Shown: positions 1-9,850 of the stretch, piece by piece
How positions within the stretch are numbered: position 1 is the first letter of the stretch
Layout of the letters: each line of letters starts with the position of its first letter
Origin: Lucinisca nassula
Lineage: Eukaryota > Mollusca > Bivalvia > Lucinida > Lucinidae
Direction: 5' to 3'
DNA: 64,000 nucleotides
Assembly: GCA_963580285.1 (NCBI GenBank)
Contig: OY757024.1
Location: forward strand, 123,690,045-123,754,044
Program-made: the position numbers and the translations under genes
Notes under the pieces: model-generated
Seen by the model: the letters and a program-made list of their open reading frames with translations, nothing else
Databases searched by the model: none
What the model was told of the DNA's origin: nothing

Positions 1-453
1 CACGATTTTTCCCTTATTGTTATCTCTTCGCTTCCCGCCAAAAGTAGGGGAGACCGGGGCTAGTTGGTCCGAAAATTGCATTTTTCGGCGTAGCTGTATA
101 AGCTGGTCTCGATTAGTCTCGATTGAATAAATTGTAATTTACAATTGGTTGAAAATGTGTATACGTCTGCAAAAAAGTAACTACTGCGTAACTGCTGCAT
201 TTTTTCACATACTATTAGAAATAAGCCAATTTAAACTCAAAACGGTGTCATAAACTATACGACTTCATAGTCCATGTTTCATCACAAATTATTCCTTACG
301 CTACAATATTACAAAGCTTGTTTCATTTGAAAGAAATTTGGTAAGACTGGTGTGAATGCAATGATCAAGTAGGTCTTGTTCATTGGAATAATGTCACTGA
401 CTCATAAAGTGCACAAATAGAAAGTTTTTTATCGAGGGAGGCAATAATAAAAA
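1..453. other. No gene recognised at left edge
   Basis: No open frame or known motif is visible. Bases 81-179 are a diverged copy of the sequence that directly abuts the right end of the DIRS element (8849-8960). The rest looks like ordinary AT-rich intergenic or intronic DNA. Confidence 0.6.
81..179 (+). repeat. Direct repeat copy A (partner 8849-8960)
   Basis: About 100 bases share blocks such as GTCTCGATTGA, AAATTGTAATTT and CTGCAAAAAAGTA, in the same order and orientation, with 8849-8960. The two copies bracket the 454-2547 repeat and the DIRS element. It is either a dispersed repeat family or an old local duplication. Confidence 0.6.
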
Positions 454-2547
454 CAAGAGGCCCATGGGCCACTACGCTCACCAGAGGTCATGTGGTTTAT
501 ACCATATTCAGGCAAGGTGCCCATCTTGGTCATGTGACAACAATATAACGAATAATGTTTAATTGCCTCACCCCCATTGAGGCTTTTCATGTAATTTGGT
601 TTCAATCAGCACAGCTCTTTTACTGGAGAAGAAGATAAAAATACTGAATCTGAGCCATCCAAGACAAAGGTTAGTAATGACCTTGACCTTTGGAATTGAT
701 AAACTTTCATTCAGCTAACAGCAAATATCGTTTTTGATGTCACAGCCTACCAGGCAATCAGAAATGTCCACTACTTTGCCCTTTTTCCATACATGTGTGT
801 AAGTGACCAAATTTGACCTTGACATAAAACAGGTCAAGGTCAACCAAAGGTCATCATTTGAACAAACTTGGTAGGGCCAGAGTCCCTGATGCTACATAAC
901 AAGTTTCAAGATCATCAGCCATTCGGTTCTTGAGAAGATTTTTAAAAGTTTTTACCATATATGGGCATGGTGGCCATGTTGGTCATGTGGCCCAGTCATC
1001 ACGAACAAACTTTCTTTTCCTCATTCCATAGAGTTTCCACATGTAATTTGGTTTCAATTGGCCAAGTAGTTTAAGTGAAGAAGAAGATAAAAATACTGAT
1101 TCTGAGGCGTCCTGGACAAAGGTCGGTAAATGACCTTGACCTCTGGAACTGATAAACTTCCATTCAGCTGATTATAAATACCATTTCTGATGCCACTAGC
1201 TAATATACAATCAGAAAAATCCAGTGTTTTGCCATTTTTTCATACAAATGTCTTAGTGACCAAATTCGACCTTGACGTTAAACAGGTCAAGGTCAACCAA
1301 ATGTCATCATTTGAACAAATTTGGTAGGACCAGAGTCCCTGATGCTGCATTCCAAGTTTCAAGATCATCGGCAATTCGGTTCTTGAGGAGAAGATTTTTA
1401 AAGGTTTTTACCATATATGGGCATGGCGGACATACTGGTCATGTGACCTAGTCCTCATGAACAAACTTTCGTTCCCTCATTCCACAGAGGCTCCACATGC
1501 AATTTGGTTTCAATTGGCCAAGTAGTTTAAGTGAAGAAGAAGATAAAAATACTGAATCTGAGCCGTCCTGGACAAAGGTAGGTAAATGACCTTGACCTTT
1601 GAAACTGATAAACTTCTATTCAGCTAATTGCAATTACCATTTCTGATGCCACTAGCTAGCATACAATCAAAATAAAATCCACTGTTTTGCCGTTTTTCCA
1701 TGCACATGTCTAAGTGACCAAATTTGACCTTGACATGAAACAGGTCAAGGTCAACCAAAGGTCATCATTTGAACAAACTTGGTAGGGCCCGAGTCCCCGA
1801 TGCTGCGTACCAAGTTTCAAGATCATTGGCAATTCGGTTCCTGAGAAGAAGATTTTTAAAGGTTTTTACCATATATGGGCATGGCAGCCATATTGGTCAT
1901 GTGACCCAGTCCTCCCGAACAAACTTTCGTTCCCCCTTCCCATAGAGGTTCCACATGTAATTTGGTTTCAATTGGCCAAGTAGTTTAAGTGAAGAAGAAG
2001 ATAACAACACTGAATCTGAACCGTCCTGGACAAAGGTAGGTAAATGACCTTGTCCTTTGAAACTGATAAACTTCTATTCAGCTGACTGCAATTACCATTT
2101 CTGATGCCACTAGCTAGCATACAATCAAAATAAAATCCACTGTTTTGCCTTTTTTCCTTGCAAAAGTGACCAAATTTGACCTTGACATAAAACAGGTAAA
2201 GGTCAACCAAAGGTCATCATTTGAACAAACTTGGTAGGGCCCGAGTCCCCGATGCTGCATACCAAGTTTCAAGATCATTGGCAATTCGGTTCCTGAGAAG
2301 AAGATTTTTAAAGGTTTTTACCATATATGGGCATGGCAGCCATATTGGTCATGTGACCCAGTCCTCCCGAACAAACTTTCGTTCCCCCTTCCCATAGAGG
2401 CTCCACATGTAATTTGGTTTCAATTGGCCAAGTAGTTTCAGAGGAGATATTGTTTGAAAATGTTGACGAAGCAGACGACGCAGACGACGACGACGACGAA
2501 CAGTGCCTATACTATAAGCCTCCCGGAGCCTTCGGCTCTGGTGAGCT
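454..2547 (+). mobile_element. Tandem-cored repeat element 1 (CAAGAG...GGTGAGCT ends, ~455-bp core)
   Basis: The element starts CAAGAGG followed by the palindrome GGCCCATGGGCC. It ends with a hairpin (GAGCC, loop TTC, GGCTC) and then GGTGAGCT before a run of A. Its 5' GCTCACC is the inverse of the 3' GGTGAGC. The core is a tandem array of units of about 455 bp. There is no coding capacity. The ends match elements at 14606, 18772, 23205, 31085, 46474 and 48332, although the core differs. This resembles non-autonomous Helentron (HINE/pearl) elements, which carry tandem cores, but no Rep/helicase is present to prove it. Confidence 0.65.
588..2420 (+). repeat. ~455-bp tandem array, four units
   Basis: The phrase CATGTAATTTGGTTTCAAT and its variants recur near 590, 1038, 1496, 1953 and 2406, giving a period of about 447-459 bp. 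Each unit contains AGGTCA half-sites; a direct repeat with a 5-base spacer is intact at 837-853, 1748-1764 and 2200-2216. The last two units are the most alike, as expected for local duplication. Confidence 0.85.
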
Positions 2548-2646
2548 AAAAAAGGCACGTGACAGTTAAAAAAAAGAACAAGAACAGCACTACTGCAATA
2601 CCAATAAAATAGTTGCAATGGAATAAATCATATTTGTTTCGTTAAA

Positions 2647-2795
2647 CCTACGATACATCTGAATAGTGCTATCAGTCGGTTCACCCGACAACCGCAGACA
2701 AAAAAAGAAAAAAGTACCGGAAGAAGTCCCGGTCTTTAGACTCCCGCACCGTTCGGAAGCGTAAGCCAACAACAGGTGCTACAATCAATTTTACC
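2647..2795 (+). repeat. DIRS left inverted terminal repeat
   Basis: This is the reverse complement of 8661-8809, with two mismatches that I can find in 149 bases. It lies just inside the 2632-2646 terminal stretch, which is matched in the internal complementary region and not in the right repeat. Confidence 0.92.
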
Positions 2796-3110
2796 TCTGC
2801 GCTTCAGGAGACAAGACACGTTTTTGTCGGAGAGATATTTTCTCGAGTATAGAAGCCGTTGTGGGTAAACGAGGTCTCACCCGTTCGCAGTGTTTTCTTA
2901 TCAAGTAAAACCATTTTATATTGTTTTCTTGTATTATTTATTATTCTGACTTTGTCGGTCTACCGACCTAGTTGGGATTTTCGTTACGTTCATAAGTTCG
3001 GATTCTTGTTTTTTCCGTTCTTAGCTTCTTTTGTTCTGTTTTCTTTTTGTTGTTTTTCCTGCTGGTATAATTTTCTTTTGATCTGTAGTCCTGTTTTCAG
3101 CCATTTCAGG

Positions 3111-5273
3111 ATGAGTCATCAAAACAAGCACTGCCCTGGAATAAATGGTAAGTGTGCGAAGATTATGCCATATTGGGATAACCATTCTGTTTGTAGGGCA
3201 TGCAGAAATTATGCATGCTCTCAGACATCCACTTGTGAGGTATGTGCGGATTGGTCAGATGAACTTTGGAAAAAATTTTCCAAGTGTTTACAGAGATCTG
3301 CACAGGCCAAGGCAGCCTTCAAACCCAGGAGTTTTGCTTCTTCCCAGGTTCCTGAAAATGGTCCTGGAAAGAACAATCCTTCCCATGTACCTGTTAAAGA
3401 TCTTGGGAAGGACTCCACTTCTCTGTTTCCGACCGATATGCCAGTTACGACTGCCATTGGTTCAGGAAATTCAGAGACAGGCGGTCATCATGAGTCCCAG
3501 CAGAGTTCGCTCTCTCCGGCTCATGAAGATTCGCCACACGATAGTGAAAGTGAGGAACTTACGCCCAGACGGGAACCTAGTCCTGACAACTATGTGTCGG
3601 TTGAACAGGACACAGGTTCCAGGGCTACTGCTCGATACTCTAAACCTAGGCAAGACATCCAGCCTAGGTCTAGAGTTTCACTCAGTAAGAGATATAGGTC
3701 AGATTCCGGCTCTGATTCTTATTCTGATTCTAGAGGAAGATCAAGCCGGAAACTGAAGTCTAGGCATAGGTCGAGATCTCTTTCCCGACCTAGGCATAGG
3801 CATCATGGTCATAGACGTAGATCCTCGAGATCTAGGTCTAGATACAGGCATCACAGGTCTAGGTTATCTAGATCAGGTTCAAGACCTAGGCGTTCTCGAT
3901 CTAGACAGTATAGACATCGTTCTAGGTCTGTCTCTAGGCTTAGGACTTTAGATGATCCTGCTGTTTCTGCTTTATCGAAATTGGTGGAACAGCAGGGCCA
4001 GCTTCTGAGGGAATTGCCCTCTCGTATGGACACTTTTCCTAACCCATCATCAACTGTTCAAGGTTCAACAAATGTGAACCCTAGTTCAGTTGTTTCTACC
4101 GTAAATTCTTCTGGTCAACACGCTGTTGTTCATGAAGATTCAGGAGATCAGCTTCAACTTTGTGTTTGGGAAGATGAGAGAATAGGATATTCTGATCCTG
4201 AAGATCAAGAGGACCGGGAATCAGAGTCTCCTAAGGACAGTCTTTCATACAAGGAGGCTATTGCAAAACTTTGGTGTAGACTAGGCCCTGACATATGTCC
4301 TAGACCAGAAGTTAAAAGCAAGTCTGTAGGAGCTTCGGCTCTAGACTTCTTTAAAAATCCTGAGGAAGCTGAGGAAACTTCTCTAGCGCTTCCTCAGTCA
4401 AGCAGTGTGTCCATTTCTATGGGAAAGATGGATAAGCGTTTGAAAGGAGAAGAGGAAGTCCCAATGTCTCCACTTCCTAATTATCCAAAAGGATTCAAGA
4501 CAGGCTCTTTTGTTTCTATAAACAGTAAGCCTAAGATTTTTCAAGCTTCTTCTTATGAAGCTTTAAATCCTATGATTAACATGGATCCACCATCTGTTAA
4601 CCCAGGATTGAGGGATGTCTTGAAGCAAAGGTCTTCGATTCCTACTTCGCATACTCTTCAGTTTTCAACTCTTGAGAACTGGGAGAAACTGGCGAGAACA
4701 GGAATACAAGTGGCCTCCCACTCAGAAATGTTTCTGTGTGGTACGCTTAAAACTATACAGCAAGAGTCATGTTCCAAGGATGACATGCTTAAGGTTTCCA
4801 GATATCTTCAGGCTGTTGCCATTTCTCAGTCACACCTGGTAGAGATTTTATCCAGGTTGGCTGTGGGACCACTTTTGGCTCGTAGGGATGCTTGTTTAGC
4901 TGTTTCTGATTTAGACTCAGACATGAAACAGTCTCTTAGAGTACAACCGATGGGATCTTCTACCATTTTTGGAGAGAAGTTTCCGGAGGTGGTGAAACAG
5001 TACAAAGAGGGTCTTGCTCATAGATCTCTTCAGATGGCAGTTGTGGGTGCTAATAAACCTTATGGCTTCAAAAGAAAAGGTCCTAAGGTTTCAGAGACTC
5101 CAACTAAGTCAACTTTGGGTGAACTTAATGTCACAGTAGGTCCTGATTCTTCCAGAGCCTCCAGTGTCTCCCAAGGATTGCCCAGAATTCCGAAAAGAAA
5201 CAGTGGAGTTCGTAATCCTGGTAAGGGCAGGGGTAGAGGTAGAGGTAAAGTAACCAAGCCCAATGCCCCATAG
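3111..5273 (+). CDS. DIRS gag-like protein (ORF1)
   Basis: The frame is open from 2859. I choose ATG 3111 (720 aa) because the 84 residues before it are hydrophobic and low in complexity, while a Cys/His cluster starts at once after it (C8, C15, H25, C28, C31, C36, C42, C45), typical of animal DIRS ORF1 and possibly zinc-binding. Residues about 163-280 are a dense Arg-Ser/Arg-His tract like SR splicing factors, probably for nucleic-acid binding. The C-terminus (about 704-717) is a Gly-Arg run. The middle has no domain I can name. By family, it should coat the RNA intermediate. The stop overlaps the next frame's start by 11 bases (5263-5273), suggesting coupled or frameshifted translation. The frame is intact, unlike the RT. 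Confidence 0.8.
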   Translation: MSHQNKHCPGINGKCAKIMPYWDNHSVCRACRNYACSQTSTCEVCADWSDELWKKFSKCLQRSAQAKAAFKPRSFASSQVPENGPGKNNPSHVPVKDLGKDSTSLFPTDMPVTTAIGSGNSETGGHHESQQSSLSPAHEDSPHDSESEELTPRREPSPDNYVSVEQDTGSRATARYSKPRQDIQPRSRVSLSKRYRSDSGSDSYSDSRGRSSRKLKSRHRSRSLSRPRHRHHGHRRRSSRSRSRYRHHRSRLSRSGSRPRRSRSRQYRHRSRSVSRLRTLDDPAVSALSKLVEQQGQLLRELPSRMDTFPNPSSTVQGSTNVNPSSVVSTVNSSGQHAVVHEDSGDQLQLCVWEDERIGYSDPEDQEDRESESPKDSLSYKEAIAKLWCRLGPDICPRPEVKSKSVGASALDFFKNPEEAEETSLALPQSSSVSISMGKMDKRLKGEEEVPMSPLPNYPKGFKTGSFVSINSKPKIFQASSYEALNPMINMDPPSVNPGLRDVLKQRSSIPTSHTLQFSTLENWEKLARTGIQVASHSEMFLCGTLKTIQQESCSKDDMLKVSRYLQAVAISQSHLVEILSRLAVGPLLARRDACLAVSDLDSDMKQSLRVQPMGSSTIFGEKFPEVVKQYKEGLAHRSLQMAVVGANKPYGFKRKGPKVSETPTKSTLGELNVTVGPDSSRASSVSQGLPRIPKRNSGVRNPGKGRGRGRGKVTKPNAP

Positions 5274-7406
5274 GGGTGCCCACTTCGGTTCCCAGGTCTC
5301 TACATTAAGGGTAAGGGCAACCAGCTCTTACGAAAATCAGGTCCCAAGATCAGACCTGCCATCAGGAGGAAGAATTTCTTTCTTCCTAGAGGCCTGGGAA
5401 AAGATTACTTCGGATGTTTGGACGCTTTCTATAATCCGAAGTGGGTATCGCATTCAGTTAAGTATCCTACCACGACTATTTCGGTTCCCTCCAAAGTGGT
5501 GTACTCGCATGCCTCAGGATCCCCTCAAGATGGGGATTTTGAGAGAAGAAGTAACATCATTGCTCAAAAAAACATGCTATAGAGGAAGTCAAGGATTTCC
5601 ATCCGAAACGAGGCTTTTTCAGCCGGATTTTTCTGGTATCAAAGAGGTCAGGGGGATGGAGACCAGTCATAGATCTGTCCCGTCTGAACCAGTTTGTTCT
5701 ATGTCCTCACTTCAAAATGGAGACGTTAGAATCAATCAGACTGGCTCTTCAGAAGGACGACTGGGTAACGTCTTTAGATCTGAAGGACGCCTATTTTCAT
5801 ATTCTGATTCATCGCAGGTCTCGACGCTACCTTCGCTTCTTCTTCGAAGGGAAACTGTATCAATGCCGAGTTCTTCCATTTGGGCTTTCTGTAAGTCCTT
5901 ATGTCTTCACTCGCGTATTGAAAACGGTACTGGTCCACATTCGTCGTCAGGGTATTCGGATTCATGCTTACCTGGACGACTGGTTACAACCTTCTGTATC
6001 AGAAACCCTATCATGGCTTCACAGCAGAAGGCTTCTGAGCATTATCCTCAATCTAGGTTTTCTTCCCAACTGGGAGAAATCAGAGCTAGTTCCTGTTCAG
6101 ATTTTCCAGTTTCTTGGAGCTCGAGTCAACCTAAGAGCTGCTTTGATAGGACCGTCACAGGACAGAATCCCATCCTTTCGCAAGATACTTTTCAAAAACT
6201 TAGGAGCCAAACATGCCACAGCTCGACAGTTGCATTCCATTCTGGGTCAGATGGAGTCCATGGCCAATCTCCTACCCCTGGGGAGGGCATTCAAGAGGCC
6301 TCTTCAGTGGGAACTCAAAGAGAGATGGTGTCAGAGACTGGCTTTGTGGGACGACAGGATTCCGTTAGGTCCTTGGTTCGTCAAAGCAGTCAAGCAGTGG
6401 ACAGATTTGGAGTTTCTAATGTCCATGTCCCCTCTCCATCACCCCACCCCCGATCTGCAATTGTTTACAGATGCAAGTCTAGAGGGCTGGGGCGCACACA
6501 TGGAATCTCTGATGGCGTCAGGATTCTGGTCCCTAGAGTTGAAATCTCAGCACATCAATGTTCTGGAAATGAAAGCGGTTTCGCTTGCTCTTCAGACATT
6601 CGCTTCCCACATACATGGTCACTCTGTGCTTCTGACGACAGACAACACAACAGTGTCGGCGTATATCAACAGGCAAGGGGGGGGGGGTCTCATTCGTACA
6701 CTCTGTGCAATCTTTCAGTAGAGATTGCATTATGGTGTGCCAAGAACAGGGTCCATGTCAAAGCGCGGCATTTACCCGGTCGTCTAAATGCCTTGGCCGA
6801 CTGCCTGAGCAGGAAAGGGAACATTGTTCAGACAGAATGGTCTCTAAGGCAACAGACAGCAGACCAGATTTTCCAAATTTGGGGTACCCCACATTTGGAT
6901 CTGTTTGCCACACGCCTGAACAGGAAGTTACAGTTGTTTGTGTCTCCCGCTCCGGATCCAGAGGCGTATGCAATAGACGCCCTGAATCTGAGTTGGAGGG
7001 GTCTGTGGGCATATGCCTTTCCCCATTTCCTCTCATTCTTCAGTGTTTGAAGAAGGTTCAGGACGAAGAATGCTTAGTTTGTCTCATAGCACCACTTTGG
7101 GAGGGACAAGCGTGGTATCCTCTTCTATTATCCTTGATCATAGCCCCTCCTCTATCTCTACCAGCAAGGAGGGATCTATTTTTTCAACCTATATCCAGAA
7201 TGTTGCATCCCATCCCTCAGGTGTTCCGTCTTCACGCCTGGTTGCTATGCAACAACACATGCAAGCGTCAGGCATTTCTGAATCAGTTGCCAGACGAATC
7301 TACTCAGCGAAGAGACCTTCCACCAACAATCTGTACGATTACAGATGGAAGTCTTGGCTGGATTGGTGTGGCTGCAGGGAAGTGGATCCCTTCAGTCCTA
7401 CTGTAA
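5263..7406 (+). pseudogene. DIRS reverse transcriptase-RNase H (ORF2), frame-broken
   Basis: RT-RNase H for copying the element's RNA. The N-terminal block (AWEKITSDVWTLSIIRSGY, about 5386-5445) is in frame 1. The palm is in frame 2: DLKDAYFHI from 5777, LPFGLSVSPY, and YLDD at 5969-5980. RNase H follows with TDASLEGWGAH (about 6467) and TDNTT (about 6638). Frame 1 then resumes with HLPGRLNALADCLSR (about 6769) and the DIRS-specific block LDLFATRLNRK. Frame 3 takes over for the C-terminal stretch that begins PFPLILQCLKK (about 7024). The switches fall at an A7 run (5566-5572), a G11 run (6677-6687) and a C4 run (7021-7024). All catalytic motifs are present, so each break is a small indel. They may be real mutations, assembly errors or, less likely, recoding. 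The 3' end overlaps the recombinase frame. Confidence 0.88.
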
Positions 7407-8278
7407 ATGATTTTGGAGAATTTCTTATTTCTTTACACGATAAGAACTTTTCACCCGCTACTGTTAAGGGATATCGTTCTGCGATTTCAACTACCCTTAA
7501 GCAGGTTTCTCGGATTGATTTTTCTAACCAGCCAATTTTGTCAGATGTGGTTAGAAGTTTTGAATTGGAACGCCCTAGAACTAATGCTCATTTTCCAAAA
7601 TGGGATCTTGCTTTAGTTTTTTCCGCTCTTGTCAGTGATATCTTTGAACCTCTTCAGAGTTGCGGTTTTAAAGAATTAACCTTCAAAACTGTATTTCTTA
7701 CTGCTCTTGCCACCGGTCGTAGACGCAGTGAAATGCATGCATTTTCTGCAACTTGCACTCAGTTTTCAGACGGTTCGGTCAGTTTGTGTTCCTTCCCAGG
7801 TTTTCTTGCAAAAAACCAGCTCCCTTCAGTCGTAAGCTGTCCAATTTCAGTCCCATGTCTCACAGGTCAGGATGTCAATCCCTTGCTCTGTCCGGTCAGA
7901 GCTTTAAGGATCTATCTTGACAGGGTCACTCCTAGGAGAAAGGGTCGCAAGAGGCTGTTCATTTCTCACTTAGATTCTTATGAGAAAGAGATATCTTGTG
8001 ATACTATTTCTAGGTGGATTGTTCAGACCATTAAACTTGCATATGCTGCTAACAATTTGGAACTGACATCAGTCAATGCACACGAGGTTAGGGCTCTAGC
8101 TTCCTCTTGGGCTTGGTCTAATAGGGTTCCTTTAGATGATGTCGTCAAAGCTGGGTTTTGGTCCTCTGAGAATTCTTTTATTAGATTCTATTTGAGAGAA
8201 ACCTCTGCAATGGCAAGTAGCCTGGCCAGTTTAGGCCCTGTGGTTGCAGCACAATCAGTAGCTGTGCCTGTATCCTAG
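7013..8278 (+). CDS. DIRS tyrosine recombinase (ORF3)
   Basis: An intact 421-aa frame for the enzyme that inserts the circular DNA intermediate. The N-terminal SAM-like core-binding region covers about residues 80-190 (SKRP-type basic patch, then the NNLYDYRWKSWLDWC block). The catalytic domain shows the family tetrad: Arg237 in TGRRRSEMH, His357 and Arg360 in NAHEVRALASSWA, and Tyr393 in FIRFYLR after the GFWSS turn. The first 75 or so residues lie over the RT C-terminus (7013 to about 7250) and are probably not all translated, so a start inside this stretch or read-through from ORF2 is possible. The only intact enzyme frame of the element. Confidence 0.9.
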   Translation: MPFPISSHSSVFEEGSGRRMLSLSHSTTLGGTSVVSSSIILDHSPSSISTSKEGSIFSTYIQNVASHPSGVPSSRLVAMQQHMQASGISESVARRIYSAKRPSTNNLYDYRWKSWLDWCGCREVDPFSPTVNDFGEFLISLHDKNFSPATVKGYRSAISTTLKQVSRIDFSNQPILSDVVRSFELERPRTNAHFPKWDLALVFSALVSDIFEPLQSCGFKELTFKTVFLTALATGRRRSEMHAFSATCTQFSDGSVSLCSFPGFLAKNQLPSVVSCPISVPCLTGQDVNPLLCPVRALRIYLDRVTPRRKGRKRLFISHLDSYEKEISCDTISRWIVQTIKLAYAANNLELTSVNAHEVRALASSWAWSNRVPLDDVVKAGFWSSENSFIRFYLRETSAMASSLASLGPVVAAQSVAVPVS

Positions 8279-8363
8279 AGATGTTTGTTTACAGTTTCCT
8301 TATGTACATGTAGGATCATGTAAATTTGTATATTCATGGTGAAACTTGGTATTTTAAGAACAA

Positions 8364-8381
8364 AAAAAAAAAAAAAAGAAA
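8364..8381 (+). other. Oligo-A tract after DIRS recombinase gene
   Basis: A run of A after TTTTAAGAAC lies about 85 bases past the recombinase stop. It may be part of the 3' untranslated region. No AATAAA signal is seen just before it. Confidence 0.5.
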
Positions 8382-8522
8382 ATGAAGAAAAAGAGAATTT
8401 TTTCGCGGTGTGAGACTTTGTAACCCAGCTCCATGGTCAATGTCTTAACGGCGGAAATAGCTTTTTCTTCGACTTGGTAAGTCTACTCTTACTTAGTCCC
8501 ACCATCCATTAATGTTGCAATC

Positions 8523-8618
8523 AGCACTATTCAGATGTATCGTAGGTTTAACGAAACAAATCTAGAAAATTTTAATTAATTTTCATATTTGTGAGTTATA
8601 CCTACGATACATCTGAAT
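8523..8618 (+). repeat. DIRS internal complementary region
   Basis: Bases 8523-8561 are the exact reverse complement of the left outer end 2632-2670. Bases 8562-8618 are the reverse complement of the right outer end 8792-8848 with two mismatches. The two meet at AAAT/CTAG, which fixes the element's outer limits. In DIRS1 this region templates the joining of the two ends into a circle. Confidence 0.93.
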
Positions 8619-8660
8619 CACACTCCCTCCACCTCCCCTCAGTTACCGTTGTTCTGCTTC

Positions 8661-8809
8661 GGTAAAATTGATTGTAGCACCTGTTGTTGGCTTAAGCTTC
8701 CGAACGGTGCGGGAGTCTAAAGACCGGGACTTCTTCTGGTACTTTTTTCTTTTTTTGTCTGCGGTTGTCGGGTGAACCGACTGATAGCACTATTCAGATG
8801 TATCGTAGG
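8661..8809 (-). repeat. DIRS right inverted terminal repeat
   Basis: Inverse partner of 2647-2795. It is followed by 39 more terminal bases (8810-8848) that are matched only in the internal complementary region. Confidence 0.92.
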
Positions 8810-8848
8810 CATAACTCACAAATATGAAAATTGATTAAAATTTTCTAG

Positions 8849-8960
8849 TTTTCCGCGTAGCTTTTTAAGCTGGCTTTTGACCTTCTTATTGATGTTAGTC
8901 TCGATTGATTAAATTGTAATTTGCGATCGGTTATAATGTGTATACTTCTGCAAAAAAGTA
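8849..8960 (+). repeat. Direct repeat copy B (partner 81-179)
   Basis: It begins at the base after the DIRS end and aligns in the same orientation with 81-179, apart from an extra stretch of about 13 bases after AAGCTGGC. Confidence 0.6.
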
Positions 8961-9346
8961 GCGGTAAGTAGGGCCTATAGAATTTACCGCTGTTTGACAA
9001 ATATTTTCGTAATAAAGACTTCAATATGACATTTATCTATTTAAAATTGTACAGCATGGGAATGCAGATGTTGGTCAATGGAAAATACCCATAATCACAC
9101 CAATGAAATACATCAGTATAGACAAGCTTTTAATTTTGTACAGTGTAAGTAAATGCCCAAAGGTTAAGCGAACAAGTATAGCTTTTACAAAAAGCTAGGC
9201 CTACGCTTACGGCATATTAAATGTGAATGTCTAGAGTTATATTCCAGATACAATTAACTGTCTTTGGCAATATTCTAATTGCCAGTCTAAACCTAGGATC
9301 CTGCGGAATAAAGAATAATGTCTGATTTGTCAAAGTTGCAAATGCC
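8961..9346. other. No gene recognised
   Basis: AT-rich sequence with no open frame, splice-bounded exon or repeat that I can recognise. Confidence 0.5.
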
Positions 9347-9537
9347 ATCACGAAAACACGCCTATATAATTTTGACCCTCTTGAACCCGACTTTTATATA
9401 GTAAAACTGTATACAGGAGTAAACCTTATTTTTCTTGTTTCTGCTCTAAAATATAGATTGTAGGTACTCGTTAGAACCGCCTCATTTTTTCGGCGATAAA
9501 TAGTACAATGTATTTGTATTGGCGTGTTATCGTAATG
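9347..9537 (+). mobile_element. Palindromic MITE, copy 1 (half of centre lost)
   Basis: Ends ATCACGAAAACACGCC and GGCGTGTTATCGTAAT are inverted. The left arm runs to the central AACCGCCTCA, but the second half of the palindrome is missing, leaving AACCGCCTCATTTTTTCGGC. About twelve copies of this family lie in the window. No transposase is present. Confidence 0.8.
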
Positions 9538-9850
9538 CTGTGATTTTGACAAAAAGTCCTTTTTCATCTTTAATATGCTTGGACTATCTTATCAACTGGA
9601 ATGCTTGGAAACTGTTGGAGAAGTTAGGTAGACAACTTTCCTACAGAAGACTAACTAACGGGTTAAGCTCTCAAACAGTATCAGAACAAACTAATTAATG
9701 TCCAAAACAGCTCGATTTTGACTTAATAATGTTATAAGGCTGATATCCCGTTTGCTGTAGTCAGCCAGCTGCGTCTCAGTATAAAGTAAACCCTCCGTTC
9801 GTATACGCCTGAACCCGTATCTGACCCACGGGATTTGAACCGACCTATTA
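9538..9850. other. No gene recognised
   Basis: No open frame, repeat or motif that I can support. Confidence 0.5.

Larger units (their letters stand above)
2632..8848 (+). mobile_element. Full-length DIRS-type tyrosine-recombinase retrotransposon
   Basis: An element of about 6.2 kb with inverted terminal repeats, three overlapping reading frames (gag-like, RT-RNase H, tyrosine recombinase) and an internal complementary region. That region's two halves are the reverse complements of the outermost left end (2632-2670) and the outermost right end (8792-8848). This is the DIRS1 plan, in which a circular intermediate is made and inserted by the recombinase without target-site duplication. No duplication is seen. 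The inverted repeats match at 147 of 149 positions, so insertion is recent. The RT frame is broken at three homopolymers. Confidence 0.93.

Noticed and set aside
2349..2772. Minus-strand open frames over the DIRS left end
   Set aside because: They read through GAC repeats and the inverted terminal repeat, with no domain.
3145..3756. 203-codon open frame overlapping gag
   Set aside because: It lies in another frame of the gag coding region. The gag frame has the Cys/His cluster and RS tract; this one has no recognisable features.
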